The position numbers and the translations under genes are program-made. The notes under the pieces are model-generated. The model worked only from the letters and a program-made list of their open reading frames with translations, searched no databases and had not been told where the DNA came from. Shown piece after piece: positions 11,401 to 23,700 of a DNA stretch of 64,000 nt. Every line of letters starts with the position of its first letter. Within the stretch, counting starts at the first letter, position 1. The DNA lies in the NCBI GenBank assembly GCA_027625915.1, contig JANTQA010000040.1, positions 1 to 64,000 of the forward strand, given 5' to 3'. Source of the stretch: Anaeramoeba flamelloides (Eukaryota > Metamonada > Anaeramoebidae).

Positions 11401-12624
11401 TAACATTTTATTTTCACAAATTAATAAATTTGAAGAGCAGGTAGGCATTAATAAATTTGGCTACAATCAAAAATCATTAAAAATTAATCATTTTTTACAT
11501 TTGTATTCAATAGATTATTTAGATTTGGACAATTTATTTGATAACGATGAAGGAGATGAAGATGATAATGAAAAAAATAAAAATGATTTGAACAATAATA
11601 TATATATTCAAAAAAAAAATTTTAAAAAGGATGACGAAAGAAAAAGAAATGAAATCAGAAAAAATGATATTAAAGTAAAATTTAAAAACTTTCTAAATGT
11701 AATCAAAAAGAGAGAGAATAAAAAAAATAAAAAAAAAATAATTTATTGGAATTTTTTATATACCAACCATCAAAAAATCGCCAAGAAGAAAATTCTCGAA
11801 AATAAAGTAAATCAAATTATTAAAAATTGGTTTCAAAATTTGAAACAAAACTCATTAAAATTTTCAAAAAAGAATAATAATTTGTATCATCCAAATATTA
11901 AAGAAAAGAGATATCAATTTACAAATATAATTTTTAATAATTTAAAAGAAAAACTAAATCCACAAATTGAAATTAAATTGGATCTATTAAAAGAGATCAT
12001 CAAATTGTATCCCTTAATATTTGATTTTAAATTAATTTTTGAAGAAAAAATAATAAAATTACTTTTCCATACTGATGAAGAATTGGCTACAATTATTTCA
12101 AGTTCTTTACAATTGTCCATATGCCTTAAACCTCCACTCTTTGGACCAATTATTCAAACAATTACCAAGGTATTTTTTCAATCACCAAATTTACCACCAA
12201 CTTGTATTTTAACATTATTGTCAATGATTAAAAGATTAATTAAATTAATTTTAAAATTCGAAGAATATCAAAATAAAAAACAAAATTTTTTCAAATTTTT
12301 AAATTTAACAGAATCAACATTTATTTCATTAGACACCTTTTATTTTATATGCTTATCTCATCCTAATAGTTTGATTAGAAAAAAGAGTTTATATTTATTA
12401 AAAAAAAATTATTATTTTAAAAAGCAAATCAATAATATTTATTTTCAAAAAAAAAATCTTGAAACATTAAAAAAAAAATAATCAAAGAAAAAGAAATTGT
12501 ATTTATAATGAAAAAAGACAAAGAAAAAACAAACCAAAGCTTAAATGAAAAGGGAAATTTGAATAAGATTGGAAAAGAAAAACTATACAAAAACAACAAG
12601 GAAAAGTATACACATTATAATAAT

Positions 12625-12669
<45 letters not shown>

Positions 12670-13632
12670 GATAATAAAGATTTAATTAATTATAAAACCA
12701 TTTATGAAATCATTAAAGAAAATAAAATCAAAATAATGAAAAATGCACAAAAAACATTTTTAATAGAATTACTTAAAGGAAATAAAACAAATCTAATAAA
12801 AAAAAAAAAAAATAAATTACAATTAATAAAAATAAAAGATATTTTTTTATCTAATTTTTATAATTTTAGTTTATTGTATTTAGGAGAAATAGGTTTATTC
12901 CTTGTCCAAAATGAACAATCAAAATTATTAAAGAAATTAAAAAAAAAAATTTTCAATATTCTGCAATATTATTTAGAAAAAAAACCATTTCAAGATCTAT
13001 CTCTTGAAGAAAAAAATTATATTATAGGTCTCTTTACAATTATTTTTAGTATTCTAGGATTAAAAATGAAAACGAAAATTGGTGTATATCATGTTGGGGT
13101 AGTTGCTAGAAAGAAGAATAATTTAAGAAGTGATTTTGTGATTTTTAAAGAAAAATATAATAATTTATTAATTGCCAACTGGGAGAAAATATTGAATTTA
13201 AATTATAATTTTTATATAAATAATTATAAAGACACTTTTAATAATTATTCGACAATTATGAATAGCTTATATACCGCACATCCATATTCCTTTTCATTTA
13301 TTTTACATTCTTTAATTAATTGGAAAAATTCAAAAAATGTTTATGACAATAAATCCATGTCAAAAAATGTAAACCAGAATAAAAAAAAAATTCTAAAATC
13401 GCCTCTTGAATGTTATCAAATGCAAATTAATTTTGTATTAAGAATATTATCACAAAGTAAATATTTAAAAATTGCCTTAATTAAAAACATTTTATTAATT
13501 AAACTTTTTTCAAAAATTTTGTCTTGTGACTATAAATTATTTCTTAAATCAGAAATATTAAATATTAATTTTAAGGCAATAAAATTGAAATTATGGAAAA
13601 TTAATGATGATTTTCTAATCAATAATAATCAA

Positions 13633-13676
<44 letters not shown>

Positions 13677-16600
13677 CAACAACAACAACAACAACAATAA
13701 TAATAATAATAGCAATAATATCAAGAACAAAATTTCAAATAATAATAATGTCAATAATAATGTCAATAGTCAAAAAGAATATAATAAAAATTATACTAGC
13801 AATAATAGCAAAGACAATAGTAACAATAATTTATTATATATATTTATTCAGCATATTTATAATTATTCGTTGACTATAATAAATTTAATAAATTCAATTT
13901 CTAAAAGCTATGATTTAAAAGACAATAATAAATTAAAATTAAAATCAATCTTAAAATCAATATTTATTGATAATACAAATTGGCCAAAGGATCAAAGAAC
14001 TAAAAATTATAAATTATGTAAATTTTTTTCCGGATGCAATATTAAGTCTAAGGAATTTTATAAATATATTGATAATACTATTTATGAAAATAATAAAAAT
14101 TTAAATCAACAAAATTTTTTAATTGAAGAGATCAATTATTCTTTAAAAAATATTAAGCAAATCAATTGTTTAAATATTTCAAAATTATTTCAAACAGTAA
14201 TTAATTATAATATTAACACTAAAAATTTTCATAAAAAAGTGGATTTTTTAATTGAAATTGAACAACACGGTGTTAAAGTTTTAAAATGGGTCTTATTCAA
14301 TAATTTTAAGGAATTATTTGAATTATTTATTAATAGTTTCTATGAAAAAGAAAATAAATATGGCAAATATTTTTTATTTGCAATTAACGAACAATTTTAT
14401 TTAACGAAAGATTTATTTATTCAAAATAAGAAATTAATACATATTATGAATAAAAAAAAATTTTTAAATCTAAATTTGGATCTAAATTTAATTAATAAGA
14501 GAATTAATAAAAATAATCATGAGAACAAAAATAAAAATAAAACAAATTTGCAAAGAAAAAGATCAAAAAATTCTTCCCAAAATAATAATAATTTTTTTTT
14601 AAAAACAATTGGTAACAATTCCGGTAACTTATTGTTTTTAGGGTTAATTAATTTATTTTCGACAAACTATTATCAAAAAGTCTCTAATTATATAATGCTA
14701 TGGAAAATCGTACCCACTATTTTAGGATTCCACCCTTTAAACAACGATATCAAAGATATTACTGAAATTAATAATAAATTTAAAGAATTGTACCCTCATT
14801 TTATTTCTTTAAATTTAGATCTTTCATATCAAACATCCATAAAGATTATTAAAATGATTTCGAAATATTGCGTCATTTTTAGCGAACAGATCATAATTGA
14901 AATTGTTTGGAGAATTTGCTCAATTTTTAATCAACCTAATTCACATTCCAATAAATTATTTAATAATAAAAATAGTTTTATCATTTTAAAATATTTTTTA
15001 AAAAATATTTATCTAACTTCAAATAAAATTTATATTATAAATAATAATTTTGTCAAAAAGGGTAATTCTTCAACTGACGAATTTTTGTTTCAATTATTAT
15101 ATTTAACAAAACAATATCTAAATCAAAATTTTCAAAAAATTCCAAATTATATTCTGAATTTATGGATCACTTTACTTAAAAAAGAAAATATTACTAATGA
15201 TTTATTAAATAGTAATCAAAATTTAGACAAGAAATCACTTGATCGTGGAAATGATAGCAAAAACCAATCCAACAACAACATCATCAATAATAATAGGAAT
15301 ACGGATAATAAGAATAAGTGCAAAGATAATAATGACAATACTATCACCATCATCATCAAAAAAGGTAATAATGATAATAACAGTAATAATAGTAATACAA
15401 GCAAGAATAATAAAATAAACATAAATATTAAAAACAAATTATCACAAAATTTTATTTCGATTTATAAATTTTTAATCCACCAAAGCTATATTAATTTATC
15501 TCATAACAAAATTACCAAAAAATTAATTTTTAAACTGTATAATATTTATCCAAAAAGGATTTTAAAACCATTGATATATTCTTTAACTTTACACTTTTGG
15601 AATGAAATAAACTTGAGTTTAATTGGATCAATAACGACAGATAATATTTCAATCATTGGTAAAATTTGCCACTTACGTAGAAAGTTCATTCCAACGTATG
15701 AAAACGATTTTCAAATAATTGAAGTGCCGACGTCAATTTTAATTAAAATTATTAAATTACATTTCCATTTAATAATCCCATTTCTTCATAAAATTATACA
15801 TAGATGCCTAATTTCTATAGAAACCTTAGTTTTGCAATATACGAATCCGAATTTGAAAATAATTCATTTATACAATGAACTGATCAAGTTACTAAAAATA
15901 ATTTTGAAAAAGTTTTGTGAAAAATTTGAATTGAAAAACACCGAAAATTATTCGATTTATTTATCATTAAAAAAACAATTAAATAAAATAAATAACTTTC
16001 AAAATTTTGAAAAGAAACATTTGATTAATTCCCAATTTGTTACTAATTTGTTGAATCTATTGAAAGACAAAATACCCAATATTAAAATAAAATGGGGTAA
16101 TAAAGCCATAAATTGGTCATTATTTTGCCTAAACCCGAATTTTTCTTATTTTTCTTTCAAAATTTATCAACATTTATTATTCCCAATTAATAATAACATT
16201 ATCAGTAATTTAATTGTAGCAATTTGTAAAACTATTAAAGCAATCCAAAATAACAGAATAGATAATTATAATATTAGAAAAACAATTTTATCAAAAAAGA
16301 TAATAATTAATAGTGGTGGTACTAATAATAAAAATTTTTCTTCTTCAATCCCAACCACAAATTCACCATCATCTTCATCATCATCATTATCACCACCACC
16401 ACCACCATCTTCATCATCGTCCCCTTCTTCTTCGTCTTCTCCATTATCATCCAACCTTGATAACATGATTATTGATATGGGCGGTATTAGTATCAGTGAT
16501 AATATTAACGAAAATCAAGAAAATAATAAAAATGAAACCAACAATAAAAAAAATACTAATTTCGAAAATGTAAAAATGAGTAACAATAATAATTTCAATA

Positions 16601-19152
16601 TTAAAAAAAATAATAAAAAAATGAAAAATGAAAAGATATTATTAAAGGAAATAAATTTTCAAAAAAAAAAAATTATTAATGAACAAATAATTTACCTACA
16701 ATTATTAAAAACTCTCAAAAAAATTAGTCAAAAATTGAATGAAAAAAATCAATTAAAAAAACATCCAAAAATTTTTTATATTATTATTTCCAATTTGTAT
16801 TTACAAAATTCTTCAATTTTTAAAGTTTATCAAATTACCATCTCATTTTTATTATTCTATTTAAAAAATATGAATTTAAAACATTTTAATAATAATGAAT
16901 TTTCTGACTTCCTCACTAATAGTAATTTTACTTTTAATGGCTTACAGCCATTATTAATAAATGGATTTGAAAAGCCGAAATTAAAAAATAAAATTTTTCA
17001 AATTTTTACAAAATTAATTATTTTACAAACAAAAGAATTAAATCTGATATTAAATAATGAATATTTTCTTTCCAATTTAATAATTATAATAATATATTTT
17101 ATTTCTTTATGCAAAAACAATAATTTTAAAAAAATAATTAACAAGTCAAAGAAAATTTCTCAATATTTTGAAAAAATAAATGAAAGAAAAAATTTGTCAA
17201 TAATTTTTAATACTTTATCTCAAAATTTAATTGAATTAAATTTTAAATTTAAAAATGAAAGCATTCCTATTCTTAATAATAATAATAATAATAATAGCCG
17301 GACCGATAAGACCGATAATGATAATGATAAGGATATCGATCAAAATACAAAGAGTCATAATAATACTTTTAATAATTATTTATTTTATAATACAAAAAAT
17401 CAAAAATTAAAAAAAGAAATTAAAAAAATAATAAATGATTTTTTAATCAATATTGTTAATGAAATCTATAATGTATTTATTCCAACACAAAGCATCCAAT
17501 TAAGTGATATTTTATTTATTTTATTAAAAAAATTTATGAATAATCAAAATAAAATAATTAATACTTTTACAAAAAATTGTAATAACGGTTTAAAAATGAA
17601 TAAAGAAAAAAATTATGAAAAAAAAATAATTCTTCAAATTATTTATTACTTTTTGATTAATGAGAATTCAAAAATTATTTTAAATGACTTTTCAAAATTA
17701 ATCCAATTGATCACTGAAAAAAAATACTTGAAAAAAAATTCAAAATTGTATAAAAATATACTCAAGCAATCCATAAAATTGTCTGTTAAAAGAAGAGATA
17801 AATTAAGAGTTACAAATGAAATAACTGCCATCAGAGTACCATATATTCAAAGAAATATTTATCAAATTTCTGACACCATGAATAATTTTTCTAATATTCT
17901 TCAATTTTTAATAAAGAACAAAAAAATAAATACAATTCATAACAATTTTTGGAAAGAAAAAAAACAATTTTTAGATATTTTAGTTATCCAATACCCAAAA
18001 AGCACTCTTCTTAAAAAATTAGATTTTCGAAAATTGTCTTCAAAAAAAAACACCCAAATAATAAACAATTTTAAACCCTTTGAAAAGAAACAGGCATTTG
18101 AAAATAGAAAAAGGAGGAAGGATATTGAACAAAATAAACGGCCATCTTTTACTAGAAATCTAAATTTATCGAAATCATTAGAAAATCTGAATAATATGGA
18201 TAAGAAAAAGAAAAAAGTGAAGGGTAAAACGAATAATTTCATACCTAGTAATTCAACCGAACTTCTCATAGATGATATCGGTGCACTTTCAACCGATATA
18301 GATTTAATATTAGAATTCGAAGATGAGTTAAAACAGCAACAGAAACAGCACCAGCAACGTATCCTATATGAAAAACAGCAACTGCAAAAACAAAAATATC
18401 AAAAAAATAAAACAAAATCAATTTCAAATACTTACCAATTAGACAACATCCAACAATTTAATAAAAAAATTAAAAAAGAAAATGATTATTGGCTCAATAA
18501 TTTTCAATACCAATTACTAAATGAAAATAATAAAAAAAATTCCAATAACAATAGTAGTACTAGCACTAATAATATAATTAATAACAATAATCTAGAATTG
18601 AGAGAAGAATTATCTGGCCAGCAATTGGAAGATATTATTGAAAGAATTAAAAATAATGATACCATTAGAATCAATAAAAATAATAATAATAATAATAATA
18701 ATAATGACAATAATAAAAATAATAATAACGAATCATTAATAATAAAATCAACAGTAGACAATTTCTCAGTCGATTTCCTATCTTTAAAAAACGTGTTAAT
18801 AAACCAAGATCTCTCACAAGAATTCGAATTATTTCTTAGCTCAGGATATGATGATAATATCGTTCTCTCCTTTGATTTTTTTACGAGTGTAGTTACATAT
18901 TTGTCCTCGCAGCCACAAAGTAAAGAAGCGTTATTAAGAGCGGAATTAATAATTAATCGTTTCATTGAAAAGAATTCTATCGATTCCATAGATATTTTGG
19001 ATATCACCAGAGCTGAAATTGAATTAGACTACTTTCCAGATCAAAAAGACCACCCGAACCATCGTTTATTTGCGAGGGCAATTGAAGAAATTATCCAACA
19101 ATTAAAAATTCCATATAAAAATTTTAGAAATTTAAAATCTCATAACAATTAA
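8434..19152 (+). CDS. FRY: Furry/Mor2/PAG1/Tao3-type giant HEAT/ARM scaffold
   Basis: Exons 8434-8667, 8767-8977 and 10812-19152, with introns of 99 and 1,834 nt, GT-AG and in matching phases. The product is about 2,928 aa (human FRY 3,013) once a one-base frame change in the A10 run at 12469-12478 is allowed for; upstream and downstream frames overlap there. Collinear Furry landmarks: the N-terminal domain with KYFAVDLMRSVL (FRY RRDLAIDFIFSLVL), a middle segment LLYLTKQYL...ILNLWITLL (FRY MYMTAKYG...NLW), a block near residues 1490-1520 like FRY's PLHRCNIAV region, AINWSLFCL...FKIYQHLLFP (FRY ALQTAL...FQIFRALKQP), and FNGLQPLLINGF near 16935 (FRY FPGLQQLFLKGF). Poly-Asn tracts interrupt it. 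Furry proteins scaffold NDR/LATS kinases with Mob in cell polarity and morphogenesis. The start could lie further upstream if another exon was missed. Confidence 0.82.
9669..10102. mobile_element. Fold-back element in Furry intron 2
   Basis: Arms of about 190 bp are inverted repeats around a centre near 9890. TGTCTTCATATTTTAAG (9698) pairs with CTTAAAATAAGAAGACA (10061), and AAAAATGTTTGGAGTTG (9848) pairs with CAACCCCAAACATTTTT (9917). The outer ends share TAATACATGTG / CACATGTATATTA. A single-arm relative lies at 23730-23935. It is non-coding. No clear target duplication is seen. Confidence 0.7.
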
Positions 19153-20751
19153 ATTAATGCATTTACTTTTCATTTTAATTCTGTATATGCATCTATTTCA
19201 ATTTCCCTTTTTACATTTTTTTATTTTCTATTTATTAATCGATTAATATTTAAAGAAATTAAATTCTTTATTTTTTAATGTGAAAATTATTTTTTATGAA
19301 ATTTATTTGAGCCAAATCTTTCAATTATCAATTAAAGATTTGAAATTTATTTGTAAACATTAATAATAAATTATTATAATGATTATTTTAATTTTTATTT
19401 CCTTTAATACTTTCATAATTTCTGATGTAAAATTTTTAGTGTTGATAAAATTTTATTTCCTTTACTTTAATAAAAATATTATCATTAAAAAACATCTTTC
19501 TTTTAGGTAGACTTTTTAATTTATATAAACATTAAACGTTAAAACTCTGAATAAAGATTTGATCAAAAATCACTCTTAATTTATCAACAGAAAACATATT
19601 TTGCAAGAATCATTTATAAAACTGAAGTAAAAATTGATCAAGTTAGAATTTCAATCTTCAAAAGAAGATATAAACTCAAAAAGAAATTAGAAATTCTTGT
19701 GTTTAGGGACATAATTCAGATCAATTGATATTTTCAAAAAAAAAGATGAAAATATTAATTGAGAAATCGAAAACAATAATTTTGAAATTATTAAAAGTAA
19801 ATTTAAATAATTTTAGACAAGACTTAATAAGTAATAGTTCTGGATGGAAAGGTTAACAATATTTAAACCTTTTTAAATAAATATCTAGATTCAAAAGTGC
19901 ATTTAAGTTTCTTCAAGTGTCTAAATTTTTTCCAGAATTTAAGAAATGAAAAGAAAATTTGTTGGGAATTTTATATAAAATCTTTTAAGGTAAGAAAATT
20001 TATGATAAAAAAGAAAAAGCAATAAAAAAAAATTGAAAACCAAAAATATTAATAGTAATATATATTTATATATATATATTTATAAATTCTGTTACTGAGT
20101 GCCCCACTATGAGTGTTATATCTAGGTTTTTAAATTTTATTAATTGTTATTATTATTCAAAAGAATTGAGTAAAACAACTGATTTTACTCAACTCTTTAA
20201 AATTAAAAAAACCTAACGACAGCTGAATACAAATCATTAATCACAGATTGTGGAATTTTTATTCATTACTAAAAATCTTTTTATCAGGGTTTTTAACCTC
20301 CTGTGAATTCTGGGAACATGTCAAAGTTTTCCCGAATTCATAAGAAATTTATTCAATCAAGGATTTTCTCGACTCTTTCAAATCCTGAAAAACCAGACGA
20401 TAGTGGATAGGTTTTAACTTTATCATGTAAATGATATTATTATTTTTTATTGATATTAAAATTATAATTCTTCTCTTCTTTATTTGAAAAAATTTACTTT
20501 AATTCATCCCTTCTCTAAATTAACTAATTAATTAATTAATAAATAATAAATAAAAAGAAAATTTAAGATTTTTCCGTTTATTTCTGAAATTAAAAAAAAA
20601 CTTAACAGTAAACAGGATGTAATTTTGTTGAATCACATCTCTTTCTCAATTTCAAAAAAAAAAAAAAAAAAACTAAATAAAAATTTTTTAATTATTTTTC
20701 AATTTAATATTCTTAGTTTATAATTTATTTAAATAATACTTTGATTTATAA
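19153..20751. other. Intergenic region between convergent Furry and Stealth genes
   Basis: 3' ends of two convergent genes. AT-rich, with no open frame of interest. It contains one copy of repeat family E (20085-20420) and a short AT dinucleotide patch near 20060-20080. Confidence 0.6.
20085..20420 (+). repeat. Dispersed repeat family E, copy 1, with hairpin
   Basis: Aligns with 35520-35775 in the same orientation: GAG..CCACT near the start, then a hairpin (GAATTGAGTAAAA ... TTTTACTCAACTC, 20163-20196), AAAAAAACCTAACGACAG (AAAAAACCTAACAACAG in the other copy), and TTTATCAGGGTTTTT / TTTATTGGGTTTTT. A weaker relative lies near 31810-31880. Confidence 0.65.
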
Positions 20752-23700
20752 TTAAATCCGAAGAAAAGAATTTGATTTATTTTCAGGCAATTCGAATTGA
20801 GAAGGCAAACTCCATTTCTGATTGGCAAAATCGGCAAATTTATCGATAATTTGTTGTTTATCTTCAAGTGCTTTATAAGTAAAATCATTATTAAAACAAA
20901 CAAATTTACAATTTAGATAATCAATTTTTTTAAATGCTCTTCTCAAATCGGGAAAATCTGAAGAGGAAATAAAAATATAATCTTTTTTACAATTTTGGCT
21001 TTTAAATAATTTTAAATGAGGATCGTTTAAGCCACTTAGATATGTTGAAATTAAAGAATGTTTTTTCAAAATTTGACAATCTATTTGCAAATTATTTGAA
21101 GCGAATTTTTTTGCTAGTATTTCTTGATCAATTTTATCAATTAGTGATTTCAAAATTTGTTTTTGATCAAATCCATTTTCTTCACTAATGGCAATTGAAA
21201 TTTCCTTAATTTCATCATAATTAAAAGTTTTATCATTATTGCGATCAAAATTAATATATAAATATTTACAAAATTCATTTTTAATCCATGCTTCATTAAT
21301 ATAGTTAGATACAGTGGTTTGGAAATGCATTTGGCTTCCGAGACGGAATTTTGATTTTGCTGTTTGCTCCATTTCCTTTGGCCATTCTTTCCAAATTCTT
21401 TCCAAAATATATTTGTCAATTAAAATAGGTGTATGACTGCCAACCTGTCTAATTTTATAACCAAAAGTTAAATCAAAAATTGTATCAGTAAAACGAAGAG
21501 ATTCGCCATATACATCTTGCCTTTGATCAATACTATTTTTTTCATTTTTGAGAAAATGCTTATAATCCGTCATAGGTAGCGTCCAGTCAGTTCGTAATTG
21601 ATAAATATTGTCTAAAGTTAAAAAATCAGACGGCCATATTTTAGTCATTAAAAAAAAATCATCACAAGAATATATAAAAAAGCGAGACAGCCCTTGAATT
21701 AAATGCAATTGTGATTCTAAAGCTGGTGATGAAAATGTTGGTAAATCTTCAGGATATTTGACAAATTCTGATGGTGTAACGATTTGTATTCTTTTGTTGG
21801 ATAAATTTAACCAATTCGGAATTTGGTTGTTTGTTACAATAAATATCTTTCTAATCCATGGTGCAAATTGATCAACAGATCTTAATAAATATTTTAATTC
21901 CCCAAGATCAAAATATCTTTTCGAAATTTCTTTTTTTTCAGTTGATGGACAACACCAATTCTCTTTATTTGCGTATCTGCAATTTTGTTCTATTTGTCAT
22001 TTTTTTTTTTTTTTCATATTAAAATTTGAAATTTTCATATGTAATTTTATTATTTCAACAAATAAAAAAAAAATAGAATTAAAAAATTAGAAAAATCTTT
22101 TATTTATTTGTAGGGTTATTTTTAAAATATTTCGGTTCTTTTTGTTTAATACTGATAAATTCAAATAGGTTTCTAAAAATTTTTACTCCACTTTCCAAAA
22201 TTTTATAAATTTTTAAACCCAAGATTTGAATAAGTATTTTATTGCTTTAAATCTTTATTAACTTTGTAAAATTAGTTAATCTTCCAAATATTCTGTTCTA
22301 AAGAACTGTTTGAAAAGTTGACTTGATAGATTTTCAAAAACGGAAATTGAATAAAAAGTTTATCACAAGTGTTTGAATTTATCAGTATTAGTTAAAAATA
22401 AAAAAAAAATGAGATGGGATTAAGATAAATCAAATTTAATTCTTTTTTTCAATACGTTTTTTTTTTTTCAAAGGTTAAAAAATTTTGGATATTTAATAAA
22501 CTCAAACTTATTGCAATTACCTAATAAATATCTTAAAATTCATTTTTAACATTAAATGTGTTATTTTTCAATTGAAACCTGTATTTTAAGATGAATGAAA
22601 TAGTAATTTTTTTTTTTACCAGTGTTAAAACTCATACTCAAAAATTAATTCAAATATTCCAAATGGCAATAATTTAAAATTTTAACGTTTTTAAATTCCC
22701 TTGTAAAACTAATCGTAAATTATTATAATATTAAAATGTCTGAATTGGATTGTGAGAAATAAAAACCAAAAAGTTTGATAAAATTTGAAATTGAAGGTTT
22801 GGTTTTTTAAAAAAGTATTAAAATATGAAAATTTTTTTTAACTTTTAGAATTATCCTCAATATATTGGTGTTATTTTTCTCAAGAAAAAATATTAGAAAA
22901 AATATAAAAAATATAAAAAATGATGCTATGTTTTTCAGATCTACATCACTTGTTATATTTTTTATTTTGTTTCAAAGTATTTGGAAGGGGTAAAACAGAA
23001 TAAAAAATCATTATAATAATTAATAAACTTGTCGGTGATTAGATCTTAAACTGGACTTGTTCTGATTACATCTTAATCAAACTGAACCAGAATTAAGCCA
23101 CCGAAGAGAACTTAATCCAATTGATTCAATTTGAAACCGAACTAATTCAGCCTTTCTGTACATTATACGTTTATTTGGTACTGGTACTGGATTAATACTG
23201 TAGAATTGATATCTTGTACTGAGATTTTGCGAAAAAAAGATTTTGGAAACTTAGAAATAAAAAAATAAAGTAAATCAAAGCACAATAATAAAAAGAAAAT
23301 GAGAATGAAAAGTAATAAAGAAAAGACAGTAAAAATTAAAAAAAAACAGGTTAAAAATTTAATCAATAGTTATTTTTTTATATTCCATGATTTTATAAAC
23401 CAAATTCTTATTCTTAAAACCCTAGTATCAGTATAAAAGCAAAAAAAATTACCATTTTTTTTTTTTTCATTTTTTTTCAATCTCCTTTTTAAAAAACACC
23501 ATTAACAAAAAGTTGCCTGAAATGTTAAAATGATTACTATTCAAACCTAGCCAAACACTTGGTTCAAAACTATAACTTTAAGATATTCCAAAAAAGTTGT
23601 TTTAAAAAAAAATGGTCATTTTTTGCTTTTATACTGACACTAGGGCTTTAAAAACAAGCTCTTTTGAAAGTATTTCCAAAAAAGTAGGGTATTTTTTTTT

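Noticed and set aside
8434-12481. Furry as two genes, 8434-12481 and 12508-19152
   Set aside because: Together they follow the order of Furry domains from N- to C-terminus, the frames overlap at an A10 run, and no termination or promoter spacing separates them (27 bp).
18504-19007. Antisense 167-aa ORF (and 15216-15437, 16266-16466, 17937-18269)
   Set aside because: Opposite-strand shadows of the Furry coding sequence, rich in Leu/Phe/Ser from Asn/Lys/Glu codons.
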